DNA of 64,000 nucleotides from Streptomyces buecherae (GCF_014295035.1 NZ_CP060404.1:6860501-6924500); one strand, 5' to 3'; positions 9,286 to 20,670 are shown, counted from the first letter of the stretch. The notes: generated by a model from the letters alone, not told the origin. Numbers and translations are program-made.

Positions 9286-9316
9286 TTGCCGCGCTTCCCG
9301 CCCGGCAGGGTAGCGT
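9286..9316 (+). promoter_or_regulatory. Candidate lgt promoter
   Basis: TTGCCG (9286-9291), a 19-bp spacer and TAGCGT (9311-9316), ten bases before the ATG. The predicted start site is about 3-4 nt before the start codon, which fits the absence of a Shine-Dalgarno sequence for lgt. The spacer is longer than ideal. Confidence 0.45.
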
Positions 9317-9326
9317 CACCCCTGTC

Positions 9327-10316
9327 ATGGACCTCGCTTACATCCCCAGCCCCTCATCCGGCGTGATCGACCTCGGGCCGATCCCGCTGCGCGGCTACGC
9401 GTTCTGCATCATCATCGGCGTCTTCGTCGCCGTCTGGTACGGCGGGCGGCGCTGGGTCGCCCGTGGTGGCCAGGTCGGCACGGTGGCCGACATCGCCGTC
9501 TGGGCCGTGCCCTTCGGCCTGGTCGGCGGCCGGTTGTACCACGTCATCACCGACTACCAGTTGTACTTCGGTGAGGGCGAGGACTGGGTCGACGCCTTCA
9601 AGATCTGGCAGGGCGGCCTCGGTATCTGGGGCGCCATCGCGCTCGGCGCGCTCGGCGCGTGGATCGGCTGTCGCCGCCGGGGCATCCCGATGCCGGCGTA
9701 CGCGGACGCGCTCGCCCCGGGCATCGCCTTCGCCCAGGCGATCGGCCGCTGGGGCAACTGGTTCAACCAGGAACTCTTCGGCAAGGCGACCGACCTCCCG
9801 TGGGCGCTGAAGATCGACGCGGACACCGACACCGGCACCGTGGCGGGCACCTACCACCCGACGTTCCTGTACGAGTCGCTGTGGTGCGTGGGCGTGGCGC
9901 TGCTGGTGATCTGGGCGGACCGGCGCTTCACCCTCGGCCACGGCCGGGCCTTCGCGCTGTACGTCGCGGCGTACACGGTGGGCCGGTTCTGGATCGAGTA
10001 CCTGCGCGTGGACGACGCGCACGAGGTGCTCGGCCTACGGCTGAACAACTGGACCTCGATCGTCGTCTTCCTGGCGGCGGTGGCCTACATGGTGCTCTCG
10101 GCGCGGCACAGCCCGGGCCGCGAGGCGGTGGTCGAGCCGGCCGCGGTCGGCGACGGCGGCGCGTCGGACGGCGAGCCCGCCGCCGCGAAGGCGGCACCGG
10201 CCGCGTCGTCTCCGGTCAGCACGGTGAAGGAGCCGCGGGGGGCGCGGGCGACGTCGGCGGACGAGGACGGGGCGACCGGCGGGGCCGGGGACGCCGCGCC
10301 GTCGAAGAAGGGCTGA
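9327..10316 (+). CDS. lgt: Phosphatidylglycerol--prolipoprotein diacylglyceryl transferase
   Basis: Lgt moves a diacylglyceryl group from phosphatidylglycerol to the lipobox cysteine of prolipoproteins, the first step of lipoprotein maturation at the membrane. The 329-residue protein has about seven membrane helices and the family signature GRWGNWFNQE at residues 140-149. The GLVGGRLYHVITD segment and KIWQGGLGIWG loop are also typical. The last 60 or so residues are an Ala/Gly/Glu-rich tail with no known fold, common in actinobacterial Lgt. Translation probably starts near the 5' end of the mRNA. A hairpin follows the gene. Confidence 0.95.
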   Translation: MDLAYIPSPSSGVIDLGPIPLRGYAFCIIIGVFVAVWYGGRRWVARGGQVGTVADIAVWAVPFGLVGGRLYHVITDYQLYFGEGEDWVDAFKIWQGGLGIWGAIALGALGAWIGCRRRGIPMPAYADALAPGIAFAQAIGRWGNWFNQELFGKATDLPWALKIDADTDTGTVAGTYHPTFLYESLWCVGVALLVIWADRRFTLGHGRAFALYVAAYTVGRFWIEYLRVDDAHEVLGLRLNNWTSIVVFLAAVAYMVLSARHSPGREAVVEPAAVGDGGASDGEPAAAKAAPAASSPVSTVKEPRGARATSADEDGATGGAGDAAPSKKG

Positions 10317-10350
10317 GCCCCGGGCGGGAGCGCCCGCGGCGAGCGACACG

Positions 10351-10382
10351 GAGGCCGTCGGACCGAGGGGTCCGGCGGCCTC
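10351..10382 (+). terminator. Hairpin terminator after lgt
   Basis: GAGGCCGTCGGACC (10351-10364) pairs with GGTCCGGCGGCCTC (10369-10382) over 14 positions with one G-U pair and a 4-nt loop. It lies 34 bp after the lgt stop. Confidence 0.75.
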
Positions 10383-10572
10383 GCGCGTGTGCCGTGCCCC
10401 CGCGACGGGCTCCCCGCGCCGCTCACCCCCGCGTGACGGGGCGCGCATCCGTGCAGGTCAGCGAGGTAAGTTCGGCCTTCCTTGCTGGCGGCGGCGGGGA
10501 ATTCGAGCGTACCTTCGAGGCGTTGGCGGCGGATGAGTCCTCCGTCGCCGTGTGAAGGGAGAGCTCTACCCC

Positions 10573-11304
10573 ATGTCCGTCATCGCCGCCGCGGAACCGC
10601 CCCACGTCGCCCACCGTGACAACCACACCCACCGCGACGTCAACGGCGGCTGGCTGCGGCCAGCGGTCTTCGGCGCCATGGACGGCCTCGTCTCCAACCT
10701 GGCCCTGATGACCGGTGTCGCGGGCGGCGCCGTCACCCAGCAGACGATCGTGATCACCGGTCTCGCCGGGCTCGCGGCCGGCGCGTTCTCGATGGCCGCG
10801 GGGGAGTACACGTCGGTGGCCTCGCAGCGCGAACTCGTGCTGGCCGAGTTGGAGGTCGAGCGCCGCGAGCTGCGCAAGCACCCGGGCGACGAGATGCTGG
10901 AGCTGGCGGCCCTGTACGAGTCGCGCGGGGTCGAGCCGGTGCTCGCCCGCGAGGTGGCCAGGCAGCTCTCGGCGGACCCGGAGCGGGCGCTTGAGGTGCA
11001 CGCCCGCGAGGAGCTGGGCGTGGACCCGGACGACCTGCCCTCGCCGCTGACGGCGGCGCTCTCCTCGTTCGGCGCCTTCGCGCTGGGCGCCCTGCTGCCC
11101 CTGCTGCCCTACCTACTCGGCGCTTCGTCCCTGTGGCCCGCCGTCCTGCTGGCGCTGGTCGGGCTGTTCGGGTGCGGCGCCGTCGTGGCGCGGGTGACGG
11201 CCCGGACGTGGTGGTTCAGTGGCCTGCGGCAACTGGCGCTCGGCGGGGCCGCGGCCGGCGTGACGTACGCCCTCGGCGCCCTGTTCGGGACGGCCGTCGG
11301 GTGA
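10573..11304 (+). CDS. VIT1/CCC1-family transporter
   Basis: A 243-residue integral membrane protein of the vacuolar iron transporter family, which exports Fe2+ or Mn2+. The first helix carries FGAMDGLVSNLALMTGVAGG and is followed by a second helix with AGAFSMAAGEYTSVASQREL, both typical. The charged middle (about residues 85-150, many Glu) is the cytoplasmic metal-binding region, and three more helices follow. The ATG at 10573 has GGGAGAG upstream. No convincing iron box was found in its promoter region, so metal control is not shown. Confidence 0.9.
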   Translation: MSVIAAAEPPHVAHRDNHTHRDVNGGWLRPAVFGAMDGLVSNLALMTGVAGGAVTQQTIVITGLAGLAAGAFSMAAGEYTSVASQRELVLAELEVERRELRKHPGDEMLELAALYESRGVEPVLAREVARQLSADPERALEVHAREELGVDPDDLPSPLTAALSSFGAFALGALLPLLPYLLGASSLWPAVLLALVGLFGCGAVVARVTARTWWFSGLRQLALGGAAAGVTYALGALFGTAVG

Positions 11305-11343
11305 TCTCGGAGGCGGCCTCTGCCGGTGAATCATGCAGGCTTG

Positions 11344-11356
11344 CGCATAATATGCG
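11344..11356. promoter_or_regulatory. Palindrome and possible GlnR half-site upstream of gltB
   Basis: CGCATAATATGCG (11344-11356) is a perfect 13-bp palindrome in an otherwise gene-free 313-bp gap. About 10 bp downstream, the minus strand reads GAAAC-N6-GTAAT (11358-11373), which resembles half of the Streptomyces GlnR pattern (GTnAC-n6-GAAAC repeats) with one deviation. Both are candidates for nitrogen-linked control of gltBD. A weak minus-10 (TAGCCT near 11538) lies closer to the gene. Confidence 0.4.
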
Positions 11357-11617
11357 GATTACCGCGCGGTTTCGGCTCGCTCGCGAACGGGCATACAGCC
11401 CGAGCGTCGCGGGCAACGTCGCTCGCTCCGCGAACCCAGCGGGCGCGCCCCGTTCAGCCCCTCGCCCCGCTCCACCACGCTCTTGCGGTGTCCGCATGCT
11501 GGAATGAAGTATCCGCTTCTTGGGCAGCGGGCCATCATGTAGCCTGCACCAAATTCACAGAGGGCCAACGTCGTCCCTCGGTATCAGCACTTGCCACCGA
11601 CGACGACGGGAGAGCCG

Positions 11618-14600
11618 ATGCGTTCCGCGCACCCCCGGCCCGTGCCTTCCGTGACCGGCAGCGGCGCCACTGCCGCCTGGTCACCGCTGCAGGGGCGCCC
11701 CGCCCGCCAGGGCCTGTACGACCCCCGTAACGAGCACGACGCCTGTGGCGTCGGCTTCGTCGCAACCCTCACCGGCGAGCCCAGCCACGAGCTGGTCGAA
11801 CAAGCCCTCACCGTCCTGCGCAACCTGGAGCACCGCGGCGCCACCGGCTCCGACCCGGACTCGGGCGACGGCGCCGGCATCCTGCTCCAGGTGCCGGACG
11901 CCTTCCTGCGCGAGAGCGTCGCCTTCCCGCTGCCCGAGCCCGGCGCGTACGCCGTCGGCATCGCCTTCCTGCCCGGCGACGGTTCGGAGGCCGCGGCGGC
12001 CGTCACCCGGACCGAGGCCATCGCCGCCGAGGAGGGGCTCGCCGTCCTCGGCTGGCGAGTCGTGCCCGTCGCCCCCGAACTGCTCGGCAGCACCGCCCGG
12101 GCCACCATGCCCGCGTTCTCACAACTCTTCGTCGCCGACGCCGAGGGCTCCCTCAGCGGCATCGAGCTGGACCGCAGGGCGTTCGTGCTGCGCAAGCGCG
12201 CCGAGCGGGAGGCCGGGGTCTACTTCCCCTCCCTGTCCGCGCGCACCCTGGTCTACAAGGGCATGCTCACCACCGGGCAGTTGGAGCCGTTCTTCCCCGA
12301 CCTGTCCGACCGCAGGTTCGCCACCGCCATCGCGCTGGTGCACTCGCGCTTCTCCACCAACACCTTCCCGTCCTGGCCGCTGGCGCACCCGTACCGGTTC
12401 GTCGCGCACAACGGCGAGATCAACACCGTGCAGGGCAACCGGAACTGGATGCGGGCGCGCGAGTCGCAGTTGGCCAGCGAGCTGCTGGCCGGCGACGGCC
12501 GCTCGATCGACCGCCTCTTCCCCGTCTGCACCCCCGGCGCCTCCGACTCCGCCTCCTTCGACGAGGTCCTCGAACTGCTGCACCTGGGCGGGCGGTCGCT
12601 GCCGCACAGCGTGCTGATGATGATCCCCGAGGCGTGGGAGAACAGCGCCTCGATGGACGCCCAGCGGCGCGCGTTCTACCAGTACCACTCCACGATGATG
12701 GAGCCCTGGGACGGCCCGGCCTGCGTCACCTTCACCGACGGCACCCAGGTCGGCGCCGTCCTGGACCGCAACGGGCTGCGCCCGGGCCGCTACTGGGTCA
12801 CCGACGAGGGCCTGGTCGTGCTCTCCTCGGAGGTCGGCGTCCTGGAGATCGACCCGGCCCGCGTCGTACGCAAGGGCCGGCTCCAGCCCGGCAGGATGTT
12901 CCTGGTCGACACCGCCGAGCACCGCATCGTCGAGGACGACGAGATCAAGAGCGCGCTCGCCGCCGAAGCGCCCTACCAGGAGTGGCTGGAGGCCGGCGAG
13001 ATCGAGCTGGAGGACCTGCCCGAGCGCGAGCACATCGTGCACACCCACGCCTCGGTCACCCGCCGCCAGCAGACCTTCGGCTACACCGAGGAGGAGCTGC
13101 GGCTCATCCTCGCGCCGATGGCGGCCAACGGCGCGGAGCCGATCGGCTCGATGGGCACCGACTCGCCCATCGCCGCCCTCTCCGACCGGCCCCGCCTCCT
13201 CTTCGACTACTTCACCCAGCTCTTCGCACAGGTCACCAACCCGCCGCTGGACGCCATCCGCGAGGAGTTGGTCACCTCGCTGATCTCCTCGCTCGGCCCG
13301 CAGGGCAATCTCCTGGAGCCGACCGCGGCCTCCTGCCGCAGCGTCACCCTGCCCTTCCCGGTGATCGACAACGACGAGCTGGCCAAGCTCATCCACATCA
13401 ACGCCGACGGCGACCGGGACGGGCTCGGCGCCGCCACCCTCTCCGGCCTGTACCGGGTCGGCGGCGGGGGACCGGCGCTGGCCGCGCGGATCGCCGAGAT
13501 CTGCGCCGAGGCCGACTCGGCCATCGCCGACGGGGCCCGCCTCATCGTCCTCTCCGACCGGCACTCCGACGCCGAGCACGCCCCCATCCCCTCGCTGCTG
13601 CTCACCTCGGCCGTCCACCACCACCTCATCCGCACCAAGCAGCGCACCCAGGTGGGGCTGCTCGTGGAGGCCGGCGACGTGCGCGAGGTGCACCACGTCG
13701 CGCTGCTCATCGGCTACGGCGCGGCGGCCGTCAACCCGTACCTGGCCATGGAGTCCGTCGAGGACCTGGTGCGCGCGGGGACCTTCCTGTCCGACGTCGA
13801 GCCCGAGGCGGCGATCCGCAACCTCATCAGGGCGCTCGGCAAGGGCGTGCTCAAGGTGATGTCCAAGATGGGCATCTCCACCGTCGCCTCCTACCGCGGC
13901 GCGCAGGTCTTCGAGGCCGTCGGGCTCGACCAGGCGTTCGTGGACACGTACTTCCACGGCACCGCCACCAAGATCGGCGGCGCGGGCCTGGACGTGGTGG
14001 CCACCGAGGTCGCGGCCCGGCACGCCAAGGCGTACCCGGCCAGCGGCGTGCCCTCCGCGCACCGCGCCCTGGACATCGGCGGCGAGTACCAGTGGCGCCG
14101 CGAGGGCGAGCCGCACCTGTTCGACCCGGACACCGTCTTCCGGCTCCAGCACTCCACCCGCGCCCGCCGGTACGACATCTTCAAGCAGTACACGGAGCGG
14201 GTGAACGAGCAGTCCGAGCGGCTGATGACGCTGCGCGGTCTGTTCGGCCTCAGGTCCGAGCGGCCGTCGATCCCGCTGGAGGAGGTCGAGCCCGTCTCCG
14301 AGATCGTCAAGCGCTTCTCGACCGGCGCCATGTCGTACGGCTCCATCTCGCGCGAGGCGCACGAGACGCTGGCCATCGCCATGAACCAGCTCGGGGCCAA
14401 GTCCAACACCGGCGAGGGCGGCGAGGACCCGGAGCGGTTGTACGACCCGCAGCGGCGCTCGGCCATCAAGCAGGTGGCCTCCGGCCGGTTCGGCGTCACC
14501 AGCGAGTACCTGGTCAACTCCGACGACATCCAGATCAAGATGGCCCAGGGCGCCAAGCCCGGCGAGGGCGGCCAGCTGCCCGGCCACAAGGTCTACCCGT

Positions 14601-16232
14601 GGGTGGCCAGGACCCGGCACTCCACGCCCGGCGTCGGCCTCATCTCGCCGCCGCCGCACCACGACATCTACTCCATCGAGGACCTCGCCCAGCTCATCCA
14701 CGACCTGAAGAACGCCAACCCGCGGGCCCGCATCCACGTCAAGCTGGTCAGCGAGGTCGGCGTCGGCACGGTCGCGGCGGGCGTCTCCAAGGCGCACGCG
14801 GACGTCGTGCTGATCTCAGGCCACGACGGCGGCACCGGCGCCTCCCCGCTGACCTCGCTCAAGCACGCCGGCGGTCCCTGGGAGCTGGGCCTGGCCGAGA
14901 CGCAGCAGACGCTGCTGCTCAACGGGTTGCGCGACCGCATCGTCGTGCAGACCGACGGCCAGCTCAAGACCGGCCGCGACGTGGTCATCGCGGCGCTGCT
15001 CGGCGCCGAGGAGTTCGGGTTCGCGACCGCGCCGCTGGTGGTCTCGGGCTGCGTGATGATGCGCGTGTGCCACCTGGACACCTGCCCGGTCGGCATCGCC
15101 ACCCAGAACCCGGTGCTGCGCGAGCGGTTCACCGGCAAGGCCGAGCACATCGTCAACTTCTTCCAGTTCATCGCCGAGGAGGTCCGCGAACTCCTGGCCG
15201 AGCTGGGGTTCCGCACCCTGGAGGAGGCAGTCGGGCACGCCGAACTCCTGGACACCTCGCGGGCCGTGGAGCACTGGAAGGCCAGCGGCCTGGACCTGGC
15301 GCCGCTGCTGCACGTACCGGACCTGCCGGCCGGCGCCGTCCGCCACCAGATCGCCGAGCAGGACCACGGCCTGGCGAAGGCGCTGGACAACGAGCTGATC
15401 AAGCTGGCCGCTGACGCGCTGGCCGCGCCGGACGCCGCCGCCGCGCAGCCGGTGCGCGCCCAGGTCGCCATCCGCAACATCAACCGGACCGTGGGCACCA
15501 TGCTCGGTCACGAGGTGACGAAGAAGTTCGGCGGCGCGGGCCTGCCCGACGACACCATCGACATCACCTTCACCGGCTCGGCCGGCCAGTCCTTCGGCGC
15601 CTTCGTGCCGCGCGGCATCACGCTGCGCCTGGAGGGCGACGCCAACGACTACGTCGGCAAGGGCCTGTCCGGCGGCCGGATCGTCGTCCGCCCCGACCGC
15701 GGGGCCGACCACCTGGCCGAGTTCTCCACCATCGCGGGCAACACCCTCGCGTACGGGGCCACCGGCGGCGAGATGTTCCTGCGCGGCCGGGTCGGCGAGC
15801 GGTTCTGCGTGCGCAACTCGGGCGCGACCGTCGTCTCCGAGGGCGTGGGCGACCACGGCTGCGAGTACATGACCGGCGGCCGGGCCGTGGTGCTCGGCGA
15901 GACCGGGCGCAACTTCGCCGCCGGCATGTCCGGTGGCGTCGCGTACGTCATCGACCTCGACCCGGCCCAGGTCAACCGCGAGCTGGCCGCGGCTGTCGAG
16001 CCGCTGGACGAGGCCGACACGCGGTGGCTGCACGACGTGGTGCGCCGCCATCAGGAGGAGACCGGCTCGACCGTGGCCGCGGCCCTCCTCGCCGACTGGG
16101 AAGCCGCGGCACGCCGCTTCAGCAAGGTCTTCCCGCCCACCTACAAGGCCGTGCTCGCCGCCAAGGACGCCGCCGAGCGAGCCGGACTCTCCGAGTCCGA
16201 GACCACCGAGAAGATGATGGAGGCGGCGACGC

Positions 16233-16240
<8 letters not shown>
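11618..16240 (+). CDS. gltB: Glutamate synthase (NADPH) large subunit
   Basis: GltB transfers the amide of glutamine to 2-oxoglutarate, making two glutamates, with GltD supplying electrons. The 1540-residue protein is full length. After a 42-residue propeptide, Cys43 (NEHDACGVGF) becomes the N-terminal nucleophile of the class II amidotransferase domain. The central domain, the FMN-binding barrel with KVYPWVARTRHSTPG and SGHDGGTGASPL, and the C-terminal beta-helix with GxxGG repeats follow in order. The 3Fe-4S ligands are Cys1145, Cys1151 and Cys1156 in CVMMRVCHLDTC. ATG 11618 has GGGAGA at 11608-11613. It overlaps gltD by 8 bp. Mature enzyme needs propeptide removal. Confidence 0.98.
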
Positions 16241-17693
<1,453 letters not shown>

Positions 17694-17764
17694 CCCACGG
17701 CCCGCCCGGCCCCCGCACTACCGGCCTGTGCCGGAGGTGTCCCGTACAGCGCCGTGCGGAACAC

Positions 17765-17808
17765 GCGGCGCCTGCCCGTCCCCGACCGGATGGCAGGCGC
17801 CGCTTTTT
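17765..17808 (+). terminator. Intrinsic terminator after gltD with U-tract
   Basis: GCGGCGCCTGCC (17765-17776) and GGCAGGCGCCGC (17792-17803) form a perfect 12-bp stem with a 15-nt loop, followed directly by five T residues (17804-17808). It is the most classical rho-independent terminator in the window and closes gltBD. Confidence 0.9.
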
Positions 17809-17948
17809 CGTCTCCGCGACGCGGTGAGCACGGCCTGCGCCCGCGGCGTCCTCGCGCGGGGTGACCGGGCGGCCACGGGTGGCGGTACGGTGGTCGCGGC
17901 ATCGTGCCGTGCCCGAACATCGCCTGCGGAGCGAGGAGTTGAGGACGG

Positions 17949-19049
17949 GTGGCCGAACGGAGTCCGCACACGCGCCGAGACACGGTGGGCCAGCTCACCG
18001 ACCTCGGGACCGAGGACACGAACCCCGCCCGGCGCCGGCTCCTCGCCGCCAGCCTGTACTCCGCGACGCTCGCCGTGCCGGCGTTCGCCGGTCCCGCCCG
18101 GGCCGAGGGGGGCGAGGGGCGGGCGCGCTCCGCCGGGCGGATCGGGCCGGGCGAGGTGGCCACGGTGCGCACGATGACGGACCGGATCGCGGCCATCCTG
18201 GACGAGCTGGGCGGCGGTCACGCCCGCCCGATGGCGGCGGCCTTCCTGGTCAACACGGTGGCGCCGTACCTGCGGGCCCAGGCCAGCGAACCGGTCCGCC
18301 AGGGCATGCTCTCCGCCGCCTCCGACCTCACCTACCTGACCGGCTGGATGGCGATGTACGAACGCCGGCAGGGCCTCGGCCAGCGGTACTACGTCACCGC
18401 CCTGGACCTGGCCCGGGAGGCCGGCGACCACCTCACCTACTGCCGGACGCTGCGCGGCATGAGCCTCCAGGCGTCCCACCTCGGCCACGGGCGGCGGGCC
18501 CGGGACCTGGCGGACGCGGCGGCCGAGGCCGCGCCGCGGGCCGGGCCGCGCCTCGTCGCGTTCCTGCGCGGCCAGCAGGCACACGCCGCCGCCATGGTCG
18601 GCGACCGGCGGCGGGCGCGGGCCCGGCTGCGGGAGGCGGAGTCGGCGCTGTCCAGGGCGGACGCGCGGCGCGACGCGGTGGGCGGTTACGACCGGGCCGC
18701 GTACGAGTTCCACGTGGCCCACGTCCTCGCCGAGGGCGGCGACCTGCCGGGCTCCGTCGCCGCGCTCCAGGCGTCCCTGCGGGCCCAGCCGGAGCGGCAG
18801 CGGCAGGGCCGGCTGCACGCGCACGCCGTGCTGGCCAAGCGGCAGTTCGCCCTGGGGCACCTGGACGCCGGCTGCGCCACCTGGTCGGCGTTCCTCGATG
18901 ACTACCAGACGCTGTCCACGGCGCGCGGCGACGAGCACTTCGCCACCCTGCGCGGCCATCTGCGCGCCCACTCGCGGGTGCGCGCGGTGCGCCAGTTGGC
19001 GGGCCGGGCCCGTGAGGTCGCGGCGCTCAAGGGGTCGACGGTGCGCTGA
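17949..19049 (+). CDS. TPR-type regulator-like protein lacking a DNA-binding domain
   Basis: A 366-residue, mostly helical, Ala/Arg-rich protein. From about residue 70 onwards it resembles the C-terminal TPR-like half of the large Streptomyces XRE/TPR regulators (repeated helix pairs, FLVNTVAPYLRAQ, YYVTALDLAREAGD, RTLRGMSLQASHLG). The N-terminal helix-turn-helix usual in that family is absent: the first 40 residues are polar and a TGA in frame at 17940 precedes the GTG start. RRRLLAASLYSATLAVPAFA near residue 28 looks like a signal peptide but matches the linker of this regulator family. GAGGAG near 17933 is the likely binding site. I infer a peptide- or protein-sensing partner protein; no function is known. 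Confidence 0.65.
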   Translation: MAERSPHTRRDTVGQLTDLGTEDTNPARRRLLAASLYSATLAVPAFAGPARAEGGEGRARSAGRIGPGEVATVRTMTDRIAAILDELGGGHARPMAAAFLVNTVAPYLRAQASEPVRQGMLSAASDLTYLTGWMAMYERRQGLGQRYYVTALDLAREAGDHLTYCRTLRGMSLQASHLGHGRRARDLADAAAEAAPRAGPRLVAFLRGQQAHAAAMVGDRRRARARLREAESALSRADARRDAVGGYDRAAYEFHVAHVLAEGGDLPGSVAALQASLRAQPERQRQGRLHAHAVLAKRQFALGHLDAGCATWSAFLDDYQTLSTARGDEHFATLRGHLRAHSRVRAVRQLAGRAREVAALKGSTVR

Positions 19050-19088
19050 CCCAGCCCCCAGTCGCACGTCGTGGGCTGCGTGGAGCCG

Positions 19089-19682
19089 TCACTCCTGCCC
19101 CACGTGCGTGATCCGGTCGTCGCCGAGCCGCCGCTGCACATCGCTGAGCAGCAGGCGCAGCAGTTCCGTCAGCTCCCGCTGTTGCGCGTCGGTCAGGCCC
19201 GTCAGCAGGTCGGCCTCCCGGGTCAGGACCTGGTCCACCGTGGATTCGACCAGCGCGTGGCCGGCCTCGGTCAGGGTGACCTGGACCGTGCGGGGGCGGC
19301 CGGCGCCGGGGGCGCGGGTGACCAGGCCCTCGCGCTCGGCCCGGGCCACCCGCTGGGAGACGGCGCCGGCCGTGACCAGGGAGCGTTGGCCGAGTTCGCG
19401 GGTGCTCAGGGTGTACGGCGGGCCCTGCCGGCGCAGCACGCTCAGCAGGTCCAGCGTCGCGGCGTCGATCCCCGCCCGGGCCAGGACCCGCCGGCGGTCG
19501 TCGCCGAGCAGCTTCGCCAGCCGCCAGATCGGGGTGACGATCCCGATCGAGGAGACCGGCGTGCCGGGCCGCTCGCGCTCCCAGGCGGCGGCGATGGCGG
19601 CGACCGGGTCGGCGGGGGCCGCCTGTGGCGCGGGGTCCACGGGGCGGGCGGAACGGTCCGGTGGCTGGTCGGCCGCGGTCAT
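19089..19682 (-). CDS. MarR-family transcriptional regulator
   Basis: A 197-residue winged helix-turn-helix protein. After a 45-residue Pro/Ala-rich N-terminus the MarR fold begins (ERERPGTPVSSIGIVTPIWR), with the recognition helix region TRELGQRSLVTAGAVSQRVARA and the wing GLVTRAPGAGRPRTVQVTLT, and a C-terminal dimerisation helix. Such proteins are usually phenolic- or redox-responsive repressors. The ATG follows GGAGGA on the minus strand. It is divergent from an SDR gene across an 82-bp region with two matching operators, so it very probably controls itself and the SDR gene. Confidence 0.9.
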   Translation of the reverse strand: MTAADQPPDRSARPVDPAPQAAPADPVAAIAAAWERERPGTPVSSIGIVTPIWRLAKLLGDDRRRVLARAGIDAATLDLLSVLRRQGPPYTLSTRELGQRSLVTAGAVSQRVARAEREGLVTRAPGAGRPRTVQVTLTEAGHALVESTVDQVLTREADLLTGLTDAQQRELTELLRLLLSDVQRRLGDDRITHVGQE

Positions 19683-19704
19683 GGTTGTCCTCCGGCGTCG
19701 AATG

Positions 19705-19743
19705 CGTTTAGATCTAAACGTAGTCTGCGTTTAGAGCTTAACG
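19705..19743. promoter_or_regulatory. Two MarR-type operators between marR-like gene and SDR gene
   Basis: Site 1, CGTTTAGATCTAAACG (19705-19720), is a perfect 16-bp palindrome. Site 2, CGTTTAGAGCTTAACG (19728-19743), keeps the same arms with one changed position. Their centres are 23 bp apart, about two helical turns. GTTTAG-N2-CTAAAC-like elements are typical MarR targets; the sites cover the divergent promoter region. Confidence 0.8.
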
Positions 19744-19764
19744 AAAGCTTGTGGAGGTCACTCT

Positions 19765-20505
19765 ATGCCCCGCACCATCCTGGTCACCGGCGCCGGCACG
19801 GGCATCGGCCGGGCCGTCGCCCGGCACTTCGCCGCCGCGGGTGGCGCCGTCTTCCTCACCGGCCGCCGGCGCGACCCGCTGGCCGCCACCGCCGACGCGG
19901 TCGGCGGCACGCCACTGGTGTGCGACCACACCGACCCGGCCCAACTCGCCGCGCTGCTCGACGCGTTGCCGGACCGCGTCGACGTGCTGGTCAACAACGC
20001 GGGCGGGAACACCGACTTCGGCGCCGACGGGGAGCCCGGCGGCGCCGACCCGTCCGCCGCGCTGCGCGCCTTCGCCGCCCGCTTCCGGGCCAACCTCGAC
20101 GCCAACCTGGTCAGCGCCGCGCTGACCACCCACGCCGTCTCCGACCGGCTGGCCGGCGGCGGGGCCGTGGTGCACATCGGCTCGATCGCGGCCGACCAGG
20201 GCGCCGGCTCGTACGGCGCCGCCAAGGCCGGCCTGGCCGCCTGGAACCTCGACCTCGCGGCGGAGCTGGGCGCCCGGGACATCACGGCCAACGTCGTCTC
20301 GCCCGGCTATATCGCCGAGACCGAGTTCTTCGGCGACGTGCTGACCGCCGAGCGGCGGGCCCAGCTCGTGGCCGCCACCGCCGTGGGTCGCGCCGGGGTG
20401 CCGGACGACGTGGCGGGCGCGGTGGCCTACCTGTGCTCGCCGGCCGCCCGGCACGTCACGGGCCAGGTCCTGAACGTCAACGGCGGTGCGCGGATGACGC
20501 GTTGA
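19765..20505 (+). CDS. Short-chain dehydrogenase/reductase
   Basis: A 246-residue classical SDR. It has the cofactor motif TGAGTGIGR (residues 8-16) in front of a basic RRR stretch that suggests NADP(H), then NNAG, the catalytic Ser near 139 (HIGSIA), Tyr150 and Lys154 (SYGAAKAG), and the C-terminal GQVLNVNGG. The length is normal. The substrate cannot be read from the sequence. Divergent transcription from a MarR regulator with shared operators suggests induction by a small, perhaps aromatic, compound that the enzyme reduces or oxidises. Confidence 0.9.
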   Translation: MPRTILVTGAGTGIGRAVARHFAAAGGAVFLTGRRRDPLAATADAVGGTPLVCDHTDPAQLAALLDALPDRVDVLVNNAGGNTDFGADGEPGGADPSAALRAFAARFRANLDANLVSAALTTHAVSDRLAGGGAVVHIGSIAADQGAGSYGAAKAGLAAWNLDLAAELGARDITANVVSPGYIAETEFFGDVLTAERRAQLVAATAVGRAGVPDDVAGAVAYLCSPAARHVTGQVLNVNGGARMTR

Positions 20506-20547
20506 GGTCGCCCCGCGCGGGGACGCCCGACCGGTAGGACGCCGTCG

Positions 20548-20601
20548 GCCGACGGCGCGCGACGCCCGCCCCACCCGGGGCCGGCGTCGCGCGCCGTCGG
20601 C
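20548..20601 (+). terminator. Long hairpin terminator after SDR gene
   Basis: A perfect 19-bp stem: left arm 20548-20566 (begins GCCGACGGCG) and right arm 20583-20601 (ends GCCGTCGGC), with a 16-nt loop. It stands just before the minus-35 of the next operon. Confidence 0.85.
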
Positions 20602-20606
20602 GTTTC

Positions 20607-20656
20607 TTGACAGGGTGCCGTTCGCACTCCACCATCATTCCACTAACGGATTAGTG
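20607..20656 (+). promoter_or_regulatory. Promoter element and GntR-type operator of the ABC operon
   Basis: A consensus minus-35 TTGACA lies at 20607-20612 with CACCAT (20630-20635) as a poor minus-10 after 17 bp. At the expected start site is CACTAACGGATTAGTG (20641-20656), perfect 6-bp arms around 4 bp. The position suits repression by the GntR protein encoded next. Confidence 0.65.
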
Positions 20657-20670
20657 AAAGGGTGATGCGG

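Noticed and set aside
10462..10480. Possible iron box upstream of the VIT/CCC1 transporter gene
   Set aside because: CGAGGTAAGTTCGGCCTTC agrees with the consensus at only about 9 of 19 positions and one half is nearly absent.
12119..14797. 892-codon open frame on the minus strand inside gltB
   Set aside because: It mirrors the gltB codons with their G/C third positions, has no domain and no start signal; gltB is certain.
18030..18100. Tat or Sec signal peptide in the TPR protein
   Set aside because: RRRLLAASLYSATLAVPAFA is internal (residue 28 on) and matches the linker of XRE/TPR regulators; the rest looks cytoplasmic.
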